A stretch of DNA of 64,000 bases from Candidatus Electrothrix rattekaaiensis (GTDB lineage: Bacteria > Desulfobacterota > Desulfobulbia > Desulfobulbales > Desulfobulbaceae): the NCBI GenBank assembly GCA_032595675.1, contig JAVQMD010000001.1, positions 1,706,640 to 1,770,639 of the forward strand, in the 5' to 3' direction. Position 1 is the first letter of the stretch; each line of letters opens with the position of its first letter. The notes under the pieces are model-generated. The model made no database searches. It worked only from the letters and a program-made list of their open reading frames with translations, and was not told the DNA's origin. This document shows, in pieces, positions 49,697 through 57,980 of the stretch. The position numbers were made by a program, and so were the translations under genes.

Positions 49697-50540
49697 CAAG
49701 GGGCGATCCTGTTTTATCCGACGTTTTTCCCTGCCGGCTCAACCTTTTTTTCGTCCATAAGGACCCACTGCGACCGTTAACAAAGAGTATCTCTTTTAGA
49801 AGAGCCTCCAGCTTGATTTCATCCCGCATAGGCGTAATATCTCCTCCCTGCACAATGGAAATCTCCTGGGTCTCCTCAGAAACAACAATAACCACAGCAT
49901 CCGTCTCTTCAGAAAGGCCCAATGCTGCTCGGTGTCGTGTACCATAGCGTTTATCGACATCAGGATTTTTCGTCAAAGGAAGCAGACAGGCCGCTGAATG
50001 GATTTTTCCTTTTTTGATAACAACAGCACCGTCATGCATGGGCGACATGGGAAAAAAAAGAGCCACCAACAACTCCTGCAATAAATTGGCATCAATAACA
50101 AAACCGGTTTCAATATACTCGGCTAGGCCGGTGTTTCGCTCAATAATAATCAAGGCCCCTATACGTCGACGGGCCATGTATACAGCCGCAGAAATAATTT
50201 CCGTGAGATCACGCGCTGCCATATTCTGGGTTTTCAGGAAAGGCGTTCTCCCCATTTCTGTAAGCACTCTGCGGATATCATCCTGAAAAATAACAACCAG
50301 AATCAACAAAATAGAACTGAGAAGATAACGGAGCAGAAGCTGCAATGTCAGTAAGTCCATCTGAATGGAGACAAAATAGACAAAGCTGACCACCAGAATC
50401 CCGACCAACATCTGCACAGCCCTAGTCCCTCGAATCAAAAGAATCGTTCGATAAATAATAAAGGAAACAATGAGGATGTCGATGAGATCCTGCCAGCGGA
50501 CCGAACGAGGAAAATTAAAGGAGTGAAGGAATTCAGGCAT
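49689..50540 (-). CDS. cdaA: diadenylate cyclase CdaA (c-di-AMP synthase)
   Basis: A 283-residue membrane enzyme: three N-terminal helices, then the DAC domain with the catalytic DGA in SPMHDGAVVIKKGKIHSAACLLPL and RHR in GTRHRAALGLSEETDAVVIVVSEE. It condenses two ATP to c-di-AMP. The start MPEFLHSFNFPRSVRWQD at 50540 matches the family. A 32-codon upstream extension does not. The cdaA-cdaR-glmM arrangement is conserved in Gram-positive bacteria and in some delta-proteobacteria. Confidence 0.95.
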   Translation of the reverse strand: MPEFLHSFNFPRSVRWQDLIDILIVSFIIYRTILLIRGTRAVQMLVGILVVSFVYFVSIQMDLLTLQLLLRYLLSSILLILVVIFQDDIRRVLTEMGRTPFLKTQNMAARDLTEIISAAVYMARRRIGALIIIERNTGLAEYIETGFVIDANLLQELLVALFFPMSPMHDGAVVIKKGKIHSAACLLPLTKNPDVDKRYGTRHRAALGLSEETDAVVIVVSEETQEISIVQGGDITPMRDEIKLEALLKEILFVNGRSGSLWTKKRLSRQGKTSDKTGSPLDG

Positions 50541-50813
50541 GAAGGAAAGTATGACTCGTCTCGGAATATCGTCTTGTTTGCAGGGCTGTTTCTTTTTTGC
50601 AGTTGCGTTGCAAGGGAGCTTTGTGGGCAGCTGCACTCTTTTCTCATTCTTTTCAACATCAATTTAACATGTTGACCGTAAGATGCACAGGATATTTTGA
50701 AAAAGCCTGTGATTTTTCCGAATCGCTGGAGTAAACTTCCGTAGCTGTTCTCGTGAAACGAAGAAGAAGAGCTAAAAAGAGATAAAATTTCTCCGACAAA
50801 AGAAACAAGCACC

Positions 50814-51722
50814 ATGCTCAGATCACCATATACAGAATACCAACGACTCCATGTCTATTATCTGGATCACCGCAATCTGCCTCCGATCACGGACCCGGAC
50901 CTGATAGGCATCTGGATTGAAGATGAGACAGCTATCCTGTTCTTTCATCAGGCTAAAGAAGAGTTCATCCAAGCTCTCTGCCAGGAAACCGGGGCATCCA
51001 TTGTCTATCAGGCAGATCTTGATTACCAGGATTGGGAGGCAGGAGTAAAAATCACCTCGTTTGCCACCAAAACCTTGCAGGTTCGCCCTGTCTGGGAAAT
51101 GCCGGACCGCCAACCGGACCAGCAACATAAGGAACATAAGGAGGGAACAGAGATCCTGCTCGACCCCAGCGTCATTTTCGGGTCCGGTTTTCATGCCACC
51201 ACCCGGCTTTGCCTGGAGACCCTGGAACTCCTGCTCCTGGAGTCTGGACTGCAAATCAACTCTGTGCTGGATCTGGGTACGGGAACCGGGCTTCTTGCTG
51301 TAGCAGCTGCCAAACTCGGCGTGGACCGGGTAACAGCCCTGGATAATAATCCCCTGGCAGTGGAAGTGGCGCAGGCCAATGTGGAACGCAATAACTGCGC
51401 TGATATCGTGACGGTTCAGCAATTCGACCTGACCCAAGGATTGCCGGATATGCAATACGATCTGGTCATCACCAATCTCTACAAGGGACTTTTAATCCGC
51501 CTGTTTGACGATCAGGGATTCTGGCATCCGGGAATCTATATGGTTTCCGGCTTTATTCCCGGCATGGAACCTGATCTGCTCGCAGCCCTACCAGCCGACA
51601 GAATACAGATGCTCCATCGGGGCAATGCCGAACAATGGCGGTTATGGCTGCTCCAGTATTCGGCTGAGAATCAGGGCGAACAACAAATCACGGAAAAAGG
51701 ATTGGGAGGAAATGCAGAGTGA
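50814..51722 (+). CDS. prmA: ribosomal protein L11 methyltransferase-like (PrmA)
   Basis: A 302-residue SAM-dependent methyltransferase. Motif I VLDLGTGTGLLAVAAAKLG and the post-I ALDNNPLAVEVAQANVERN are preceded by the PrmA signature LDPSVIFGSGFHATTRLCLETLELL. The post-motif NLYKGLLI replaces the usual NILA. The substrate is expected to be L11 amino groups. It starts a three-gene coupled operon with the PGPGW gene and mutY. Confidence 0.85.
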   Translation: MLRSPYTEYQRLHVYYLDHRNLPPITDPDLIGIWIEDETAILFFHQAKEEFIQALCQETGASIVYQADLDYQDWEAGVKITSFATKTLQVRPVWEMPDRQPDQQHKEHKEGTEILLDPSVIFGSGFHATTRLCLETLELLLLESGLQINSVLDLGTGTGLLAVAAAKLGVDRVTALDNNPLAVEVAQANVERNNCADIVTVQQFDLTQGLPDMQYDLVITNLYKGLLIRLFDDQGFWHPGIYMVSGFIPGMEPDLLAALPADRIQMLHRGNAEQWRLWLLQYSAENQGEQQITEKGLGGNAE

Positions 51723-52147
51723 TGGATGTATTCACCGCACTCACTCGGGCCGAGTTACTGCAACTACTTGGAATCATATCCCTGTTCACCTTTATCGGCA
51801 GCCTGATTATCCTCCCTTGGCTGATCCTGCGTATGCGGGCGGATTATTTTATTCGTCACCATCAAGAGGTTATTGAACGGCATAAACGCCATCCGGTTCT
51901 TGCCGTGCTTATTTGCCTTCTCCGAAACAGTCTCGGTCTCTGCCTGCTGATCGCCGGAATTGCTCTGCTGGTGCTTCCAGGTCAGGGTATTCTGACTATG
52001 GTCATCGGATTCTCGATAATGGACTTTCCGGGCAAACATCGCCTGAATGACAGGATTGTCGCAAACGGAAAAATTCAGCAATCGCTTAACTGGATTCGTC
52101 GCAAGGGCGGCAAGGATGATCTTCTCTTTTCTTCGGAGGTACCGTGA
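51722..52147 (+). CDS. PGPGW-type transmembrane protein
   Basis: A 141-residue protein with two membrane regions. The second is LGLCLLIAGIALLVLPGQGILTMVIGFSIMDFPGKHRL; LPGQG corresponds to the PGPGW-family motif (PF09656-like). The ATG overlaps the prmA stop (ATGG after GAGTG), and the stop overlaps the mutY GTG start. Function unknown. Confidence 0.8.
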   Translation: MDVFTALTRAELLQLLGIISLFTFIGSLIILPWLILRMRADYFIRHHQEVIERHKRHPVLAVLICLLRNSLGLCLLIAGIALLVLPGQGILTMVIGFSIMDFPGKHRLNDRIVANGKIQQSLNWIRRKGGKDDLLFSSEVP

Positions 52148-53211
52148 CTGACTCGCCCATCACCCGAACCCTTCTTTCCTGGTTTGCGACAAATCAACGC
52201 CCCCTGCCCTGGCGCAAGGAATATCGTCCCTATCACGTCTGGATCTCGGAGATCATGGGCCAGCAGACCCAGATGGAACGGGTTGCGACCTATTTCAACA
52301 ACTGGATCAGGCAATTCCCGGATATCCCGACCCTGGCTGCGGCCTCGGAACAGGAAGTCATCAAGGCTTGGGAAGGGCTGGGCTACTACAGCCGGGTGCG
52401 GAACATCCGCAAAGCTGCCGACATTCTGATGCAGGAATACGGAGCAAAGCTGCCGGACAATGAGACGCAGCTTCTTGCCCTGCCCGGTATCGGGCCATAT
52501 ACGGCAGCCGCCATTCTCTCCATTGCCTTTAACCGTGCAGTGCCGTTGTTGGATGCCAATGTAGAACGGGTCATCTGCCGACTTGATGATATCGACCAAC
52601 CGGTAAAGCAGACAACGACTCGAAAACTGCTCCTGCAACGCTGCTCCGATCTTCTTCCTCAAGACAATGCCCGGAATTTCAATCAGGCTTTGATGGAATT
52701 CGGGGCACTGATCTGCACACCCAAAAGACCTGCTTGCCCGGACTGCCCACTTCAGCAACACTGCCTCTCCTATGCACGCGATATAGTTGATCTCCGCCCG
52801 ATTCCAGGCAAAAAGGAAAAGCGGATTGATATTTATATGGCCTGCGGCATTATTCAGCACGGTGATCGCTTCTATATCCAGCAACGGCTAGAAAAAGATG
52901 TCTGGGGTGGCTTATGGGAATTCCCCGGCGGACGTCTCAAGGAAGGTGAAAGCCCTGAGCAGGCAGCAGTGCGAGAAATTATCGAGGAAACAGAATTTCA
53001 GGTGACTGATTTACGCCCCTTTGCCACAACAGTTCACCATTACACGAAGTACCGTGTCACTTTAGAGGCCTTTTTCTGCACCTTACAGGATAATCAGTTA
53101 ACAGAACCTGTTCTCCATGCCGCAAGTCACTATAAATGGGTTGCCTTCAACGAATTAAGCACCTTTGCCTTTCCTGCCGGGCATCGTCAGTTGATTGAAA
53201 AAATGCGCTGA
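52144..53211 (+). CDS. mutY: A/G-specific adenine glycosylase
   Basis: A 355-residue base-excision repair enzyme that removes A opposite 8-oxoG. The catalytic residues are Glu36 in SEIMGQQTQMERV and Asp137 in PLLDANVERVICR. The helix-hairpin-helix is LPGIGPYTAAAI. The 4Fe-4S ligands are in CTPKRPACPDCPLQQHC. A C-terminal Nudix-like domain includes GGRLKEGESPEQAAVREIIEET. It uses a GTG start overlapping the upstream gene. Confidence 0.96.
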   Translation: MTDSPITRTLLSWFATNQRPLPWRKEYRPYHVWISEIMGQQTQMERVATYFNNWIRQFPDIPTLAAASEQEVIKAWEGLGYYSRVRNIRKAADILMQEYGAKLPDNETQLLALPGIGPYTAAAILSIAFNRAVPLLDANVERVICRLDDIDQPVKQTTTRKLLLQRCSDLLPQDNARNFNQALMEFGALICTPKRPACPDCPLQQHCLSYARDIVDLRPIPGKKEKRIDIYMACGIIQHGDRFYIQQRLEKDVWGGLWEFPGGRLKEGESPEQAAVREIIEETEFQVTDLRPFATTVHHYTKYRVTLEAFFCTLQDNQLTEPVLHAASHYKWVAFNELSTFAFPAGHRQLIEKMR

Positions 53212-53233
53212 ATCTTGCAGGTACTCCAGGTAC

Positions 53234-53299
53234 TGTAGGGGTAATCCCCTGTGATTACCCTTTATCATTTCCGGGCAGGCACAGGGGCCTGCCCTTACA
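53234..53299. repeat. palindromic TGTAGGGG element, copy 4
   Basis: A 66-bp diverged copy: TGTAGGGGTAATCCCCTGTG on the left and CACAGGGGCCTGCCCTTACA on the right. It lies between mutY and the selW-like gene, ending 20 bp before the latter. Confidence 0.8.
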
Positions 53300-53319
53300 A
53301 TAAATAAGGAGAAAAATCT

Positions 53320-53535
53320 ATGAAGATCACCATTGAATACTGCACTGCGTGAAACTACAAGCCCAGAGCCTCCGGTCTGGAGGCTGCATTGAAAAAGGAA
53401 TTTGGTGCTGAGGTTGAACTCATTCCCGGTTCCGGCGGTGTGTTCACTGTCTGCGCGGACGGCAAACAGGTCTATTCTAAACATGAAACCGGTCGTTTTC
53501 CCGACGACGGGGAGATTGTCGGGCTGCTTCGCTAA
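53320..53535 (+). CDS. SelW/Rdx-family selenoprotein (in-frame UGA at codon 11)
   Basis: A 71-residue protein read from ATG 53320 to TAA 53533-53535 if TGA at 53350-53352 is selenocysteine. The start MKITIEYCTAUNYKPRA has the CxxU redox motif at residues 8-11, and GVFTVCADGKQVYSKHETGRFPDDGEIVGLL is the typical Rdx ending. AAGGAG precedes the ATG. A perfect SECIS hairpin follows. The role is a thioredoxin-fold redox protein. The last 17 codons plus the downstream hairpin are duplicated at 54281-54367. Confidence 0.93.
53367..53385 (+). promoter_or_regulatory. bacterial SECIS element of the selW-like gene
   Basis: The perfect 7-bp stem AGCCTCC/GGAGGCT closes the loop GGTCT, identical to the apical loop of the E. 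coli fdhF SECIS. The loop starts 22 nt after the UGA, as in the selD-like gene. Confidence 0.9.
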
Positions 53536-53951
53536 AATAACTCCATGCCCGGTGCGGTATTGCCGGGCTTATGCCCCTTCGCGTTTTGCTTTTTCCACCG
53601 TCCTGCCTGCATTTTTTTCAGACAGCTGACTCGCAGTCGAATAACTGACTTATTTCGTTATCTTCATTCCCTTTTGCTTCCACGAAACTTTATATCGACC
53701 CTCACGACAAAAAACTACCTTTATTACAACAAGTTGTGCTTCATGTCAAATAAAGTGTTCTTCCGTTTTTGGTAATGGATAATATTATCAACAGGCTGTT
53801 TTTTCGATATAATGATTGACTCGTTTTATTAAGTATGTTTACTTTAAGATCTAACCGCTTGTATATGTTCAAAAAATTACACGCCACGCCATGATTATCC
53901 AAATTACTGAACAGTTATGGTGTCGGTAGATATGCTTAGGGGTCTAGATTT
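53536..53951. other. 416-bp region after selW
   Basis: Begins with the GCCCGG/CCGGGC hairpin (53547-53568), the probable terminator of the selW-like gene, and continues as AT-rich DNA without a supported gene. It should hold the promoter of the two-CW gene. Confidence 0.55.
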
Positions 53952-54227
53952 ATGAATAATAAGCTGAATTGTTGGGAATTTAAAAAATGCGGCAGAGAGC
54001 CTGGAGGGAAAAATATTTCAGTATTTGGAGTTTGCTCTGTCCCCGTAACGATTGGATTTGACAATGTTAATAACGGAAAGAATGGTGGTCGTTCCTGCTG
54101 GATTATACGTGAATCCGCTTGTGAAGAGGTAATGCGGAAATGTTGTGTGCAAGAAATCAGAGAATGTCGGCAATGTGATTTTTATCGTTTTGTCAACGAA
54201 ACAGAAAAAAAGCGTGTTGCAATGTAA
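53952..54227 (+). CDS. two-CW-domain cysteine-rich protein
   Basis: A 91-residue protein, MNNKLNCWEFKKCGREPGGKN, later NGKNGGRSCWIIRESACEE and CRQCDFYRFVNETEKKR. The paired CW motifs and the CxxCxFY ending match small two-CW proteins common in delta-proteobacteria, thought to bind metal. Eight or more cysteines are present. No strong ribosome site is visible. It lies between the selW-like gene and the duplicated selW 3' end. Confidence 0.8.
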   Translation: MNNKLNCWEFKKCGREPGGKNISVFGVCSVPVTIGFDNVNNGKNGGRSCWIIRESACEEVMRKCCVQEIRECRQCDFYRFVNETEKKRVAM

Positions 54228-54280
54228 ATCTTGTTTATCAGGGGGACTCTGCATGTGTCCCCAATTTACAATTTACACAA

Positions 54281-54367
54281 GAAACCGGTCGTTTTCCCGA
54301 CGACGGGGAGCTTGTCGGTTTGCTTCGGTAAAATAACTCCACGCCCGGTGCGGTATTGCCGGGCTTA
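54281..54367 (+). pseudogene. duplicated 3' end of the selW-like gene with hairpin
   Basis: Encodes ETGRFPDDGELVGLLR and a stop in phase with the parent, then repeats AAAATAACTCC and the GCCCGG/CCGGGC hairpin (54343-54364). It aligns with 53485-53572 with about seven differences. It has no start codon and no UGA. Confidence 0.92.
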
Positions 54368-54404
54368 CTCCGCTACAATTCCGCAACCTCTCCAAAAGCA
54401 GTCC

Positions 54405-54476
54405 GGTACAATCCACCCTTGCACGAGAGAGGTATGCACCGGTACAATCCATCCTTGTACGAGAGAGGTACGTGCC
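54405..54476. repeat. two 36-bp direct repeats
   Basis: GGTACAATCCA...CGAGAGAGGTA occurs at 54405 and 54441. Each unit holds GTACAA and TTGTAC (or TTGCAC) as an inverted pair around 7 bp, as expected of a binding site or a small hairpin. Confidence 0.75.
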
Positions 54477-54503
54477 ATTGTACTCTCTATCAAGCCTCCC
54501 TTC

Positions 54504-54595
54504 ATAGCACTGTAAACTCCTCCTTTATAGCACTATGAACGATCTGTTTATAGCGTTATAAACGTTCCGTTCATAGCACTGTAAACTGCAAGAGA
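54504..54595. repeat. four 23-bp tandem repeats
   Basis: ATAGCACTGTAAAC-like units begin at 54504, 54527, 54550 and 54573, exactly 23 bp apart. Variation is mainly in the spacer. No obvious palindrome spans the unit. Confidence 0.85.
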
Positions 54596-54718
54596 TCTTC
54601 TCCTGTCAAGGGTATTACCACCTGCTCTTTCCAATCAATTGTATTTTGTATTGACAAGTGCCTCGTATCGTTTTACTACTTCCTGAAACGGTTCGTTTTA
54701 TCCTTGTTAGTTTGTTCA

Positions 54719-57700
54719 TCACTCCCGCCCCGCCACATCATAATAAATCATATACAACACAGGCATAAGCACCAGAATCACAAAGGTGGTGAACAGAATC
54801 CCATAGCCCAGGGAAATAGCCATAGGAATGAGAAAACGTGCCTGGACCGACTCCTCAAAAATCATCGGAGCAAGCCCGAAAAAGGTGGTCAGCGAGGTGA
54901 GCATAATAGGCCGGAAGCGCCGGGCCGCACCGTTCAAGGCCGCTTCAAAGGGTGTCATGCCCAGATCCCGATAGCGATTCGCCGTAACCATGAACACTAG
55001 GCTGTCGTTGATCACCACCCCGCACAGGGCGATCATGCCGAACAGCGAGATAATGCTCAGATTATAGCCCATAATGACATGGCCGAGCAGGGCGCTGAGC
55101 AGACCAAAGGGTATGGAGATCATCACCATCAGGGACTGGGTATAGCTACGGAAGAGCACGGCCAGCAGGCAGAAGATGGCAACCATGCTGAAACCCAAGC
55201 CCGTAAGCAATTCATTCAAGGCTTTGCCTTTTTCCCGCTGCTGACCTGCAAAGGAATAGCTCAGTCCGTTATAGCGAGCAACCAGCTCGGGTAGAAAATC
55301 CTTTTTCAGGGCTGCAAGGATCTTATTTTCATTGGCCTTGCCCGCAACTACATTGGCAGTGACATCCAGAACCCGTCGACCATCCACCCGCTCAATTTGG
55401 GTGTAAGCCCGGCCCTGAATCACCTTGGCAGCCCGATTCAAAGGCATCTCGCCGCCGTTCGGCGTACGCAGAAGCAGCTTTTCCAGATGAAGAAGCGAGT
55501 TGCGCTCATCCTCGGGCAGGCGGACCACCACCTTGACCTCGTTGCGGCCCCGTTGCTGACGCAGAACTTCTGTGCCGTAAAAGGCATAACGAACCTGCCG
55601 CCCCAGATCTCTGGCAGTCAGTCCGGCTGCCCGGCCTTCGGGCAACATCTTGAAGTCGTACTGAGGCTTACCCTGGGCAAAACCGTCATTAATATCCGTC
55701 ACCCCTTCGTAGCGAGAAACCGCCTCGGCCAGATCAGCAGCAGCCAGCTCCAAGGTCGTTGGATCAGGATGACTCAGCTCAATATTAATGGCAGCAGCCC
55801 CGCCCGGTCCAACCAGGAAATCAAAGAAAAGCTTTTCCAAGCCAGCAATCTCGCCCACCTCTTGGCGCCAGATCGTGCTGAATTCCCGAGTGGTTATCGC
55901 ACGCTCATTCTGCGGCACCAGCGTAATAGAGACCTCAGCAGCATTACTCCCTCCCTTGCCGATATCTGTTCGCATCCCGACCATGATCGACTGCCCGCCG
56001 TTCTTTTCCAAGGCCCGCATCCCCCCTTGCTCAACCTGCCGGACCACCCGCTTCACCTCTTCTATGCTCACGCCGTAGGGAAGTTCAATCTCAGCATCAA
56101 TGGAATCAGTCTCGATTCTTGGACGAAAAGAAAAATTAATGTGCCCGCTATCCCAATAGGCATAACCGATAACCAGCACAGCCAAGGCCAAAGCCGCAAT
56201 CACATAGCGGCCTGACAAGCTCAGGCGGAGCAATCCAGTAAAGGGACCATTGATAAAACGATCCAGAATGCGGTCGCAAAAAATCGGGATCTTGCCCAAC
56301 AACAGCAATAACCAGTTACTCTTCTCTTGCTTGGGATAATTAAGATGTGCTGGCAGGATGTAGAGACACTCAACCAGAGAGAGCAAAAAAACCGAAATAA
56401 CCACTTCTGGCAGCACAGAAAAAAAACGCCCTGTGGAGCCGGAAACAAAGAAAAGCGGCAGAAAGGCAATAACATTAGTGGCCACAGCAATCAGAACCGG
56501 AGCTGACATGTCTGTCACCCCGGTGAACGCAGCTCGGTACGGGACCAAGCCTTCCTCTCGCTTATGGTAGATATTCTCACCCACTACAACCGCATCATCC
56601 ACCACAATGCCCAAGGTGATGATAAAGGCGAACATGGAGATCATATTGATACTGCCGCCGACAAAATAGAGGATAAGGATGGAGCCGATAATAGAGATGG
56701 GAATCCCCATAGACACCCAGAAGGCCAGCTTAGGTTCCAGGAAAAGCCCCAAGATGACCATAACCAGGAGCAAGCCAAGAGCTCCGTTGCGTAAGAGAAG
56801 ATCCAGGCGGTCCTTATACATCTCAGATCTATCCCGAGAGGCAGTGAGCTGCACCCCGGCAGGCAGGGTCGGAGCCAGTTCATCCATATAGGCATGCACA
56901 GCCTCGGAGATCTCAATGGGCGTTTGATCGCCGGTGCGATAGACAGAGAGCGTAACGGCCCGTTTGCCGTTGTACCATGCCTCGCGATCAGTCTCGGCAA
57001 AGCTGTCCCGAATGGTTGCAATGCTGCTCAGGGGCAGTTCCGTGCCGTCCTGTTGACTGATCACCTTCAGATTGCTGAACTCAAGGGCTGTTTCCCGCCG
57101 CTCGCTGGTGCGCAACAGAATTTCGCCGCCTTGGGTTTTGATCCCGCCAGCAGGAATATCCACGGCTGCCTTGCGCACAGTGTCTGCCACTTCCTCCAAG
57201 GTCAGATTATGGGCACGTAGGACATGCTGCGGCACTTCAATGGCCAGCTCTGGAGCGCGGGTTCCGCCCAGTTCCACCTGATTGATCTGCGGCAGCCTGA
57301 TCAAGTCTTCTCGGATCGTTTCAGCCAACCCGAACAGACTGTATTCGTCGAGATCACCGTACAGGGCCAAGCGCAGAACCTCACGCCGTCTGCTCACCAG
57401 ACTGACCGTCGGACGCTCCACATCATCAGGAAATGAGGTGATCCGATCAATTCCGTTCTTGATCTCCTGGAGGGACTTATCCGGATTAACACCGGAAAGC
57501 AGCTCAACCCGTACCGAGGCCGATCCCTCATTAGCTGTGGAGGTCACCCGCTCGATATTCTCCAGACTGCGGATCTCCTCTTCCATCGCCAGGATAATCC
57601 CCTGCTCCACCTCTTCTGGACTGGCTCCGGGGTAGCTCATCGAAATATTGACGATGTCTAGGTCGTAACTGGGAAAAACCTCTTTGGTGATCATCTTGGC

Positions 57701-57817
57701 TGAAACCAGCCCGCCGATAACAAGGAGGAGCATGAGCAGGTTGGCGGCAACATGGTTACCTGCCATCCAGGCGATAAGACCAGAGGGTTGGGAGGATGGG
57801 ATATCAGTATTGTTCAT
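54719..57817 (-). CDS. RND-family efflux pump, inner-membrane transporter
   Basis: A 1032-residue AcrB/HAE1-type protein. Twelve membrane helices in two halves; the first helix is HVAANLLMLLLVIGGLVSAK. The proton-relay aspartates are in ITLGIVVDDAVVVGENIYHKREE, and the matching second-half segment reads IALCGVVINDSLVFMVTANRY. Porter-domain signatures include SYPGASPEEVEQGI. It exports drugs or other substrates driven by the proton gradient. The fusion and outer-membrane partners are at 59015 and 60255, separated from it by a FecR-domain gene on the other strand. Confidence 0.94.
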   Translation of the reverse strand: MNNTDIPSSQPSGLIAWMAGNHVAANLLMLLLVIGGLVSAKMITKEVFPSYDLDIVNISMSYPGASPEEVEQGIILAMEEEIRSLENIERVTSTANEGSASVRVELLSGVNPDKSLQEIKNGIDRITSFPDDVERPTVSLVSRRREVLRLALYGDLDEYSLFGLAETIREDLIRLPQINQVELGGTRAPELAIEVPQHVLRAHNLTLEEVADTVRKAAVDIPAGGIKTQGGEILLRTSERRETALEFSNLKVISQQDGTELPLSSIATIRDSFAETDREAWYNGKRAVTLSVYRTGDQTPIEISEAVHAYMDELAPTLPAGVQLTASRDRSEMYKDRLDLLLRNGALGLLLVMVILGLFLEPKLAFWVSMGIPISIIGSILILYFVGGSINMISMFAFIITLGIVVDDAVVVGENIYHKREEGLVPYRAAFTGVTDMSAPVLIAVATNVIAFLPLFFVSGSTGRFFSVLPEVVISVFLLSLVECLYILPAHLNYPKQEKSNWLLLLLGKIPIFCDRILDRFINGPFTGLLRLSLSGRYVIAALALAVLVIGYAYWDSGHINFSFRPRIETDSIDAEIELPYGVSIEEVKRVVRQVEQGGMRALEKNGGQSIMVGMRTDIGKGGSNAAEVSITLVPQNERAITTREFSTIWRQEVGEIAGLEKLFFDFLVGPGGAAAINIELSHPDPTTLELAAADLAEAVSRYEGVTDINDGFAQGKPQYDFKMLPEGRAAGLTARDLGRQVRYAFYGTEVLRQQRGRNEVKVVVRLPEDERNSLLHLEKLLLRTPNGGEMPLNRAAKVIQGRAYTQIERVDGRRVLDVTANVVAGKANENKILAALKKDFLPELVARYNGLSYSFAGQQREKGKALNELLTGLGFSMVAIFCLLAVLFRSYTQSLMVMISIPFGLLSALLGHVIMGYNLSIISLFGMIALCGVVINDSLVFMVTANRYRDLGMTPFEAALNGAARRFRPIMLTSLTTFFGLAPMIFEESVQARFLIPMAISLGYGILFTTFVILVLMPVLYMIYYDVAGRE

Positions 57818-57980
57818 TAAAATATGCTGTTACAGGCAGTCTTTTTAAAAGGGTTATCTTTAAAAATGTGTGCGCAAATAATTAGGGGTTACGAATAGGT
57901 CTCAGAAAGACAAAACTCTCAAATCAAGCAGGCCCCCTTGACTCTATCCCTTTTTCATGTCATTACATTTAGGAGAAACA

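Larger units (their letters stand above)
54228..54718. other. 490-bp repeat-bearing region
   Basis: Holds the selW 3' fragment (54281-54367), two 36-bp repeats (54405-54476), four 23-bp repeats (54504-54595) and the 3' flank of the RND gene. No gene is supported. Confidence 0.6.
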
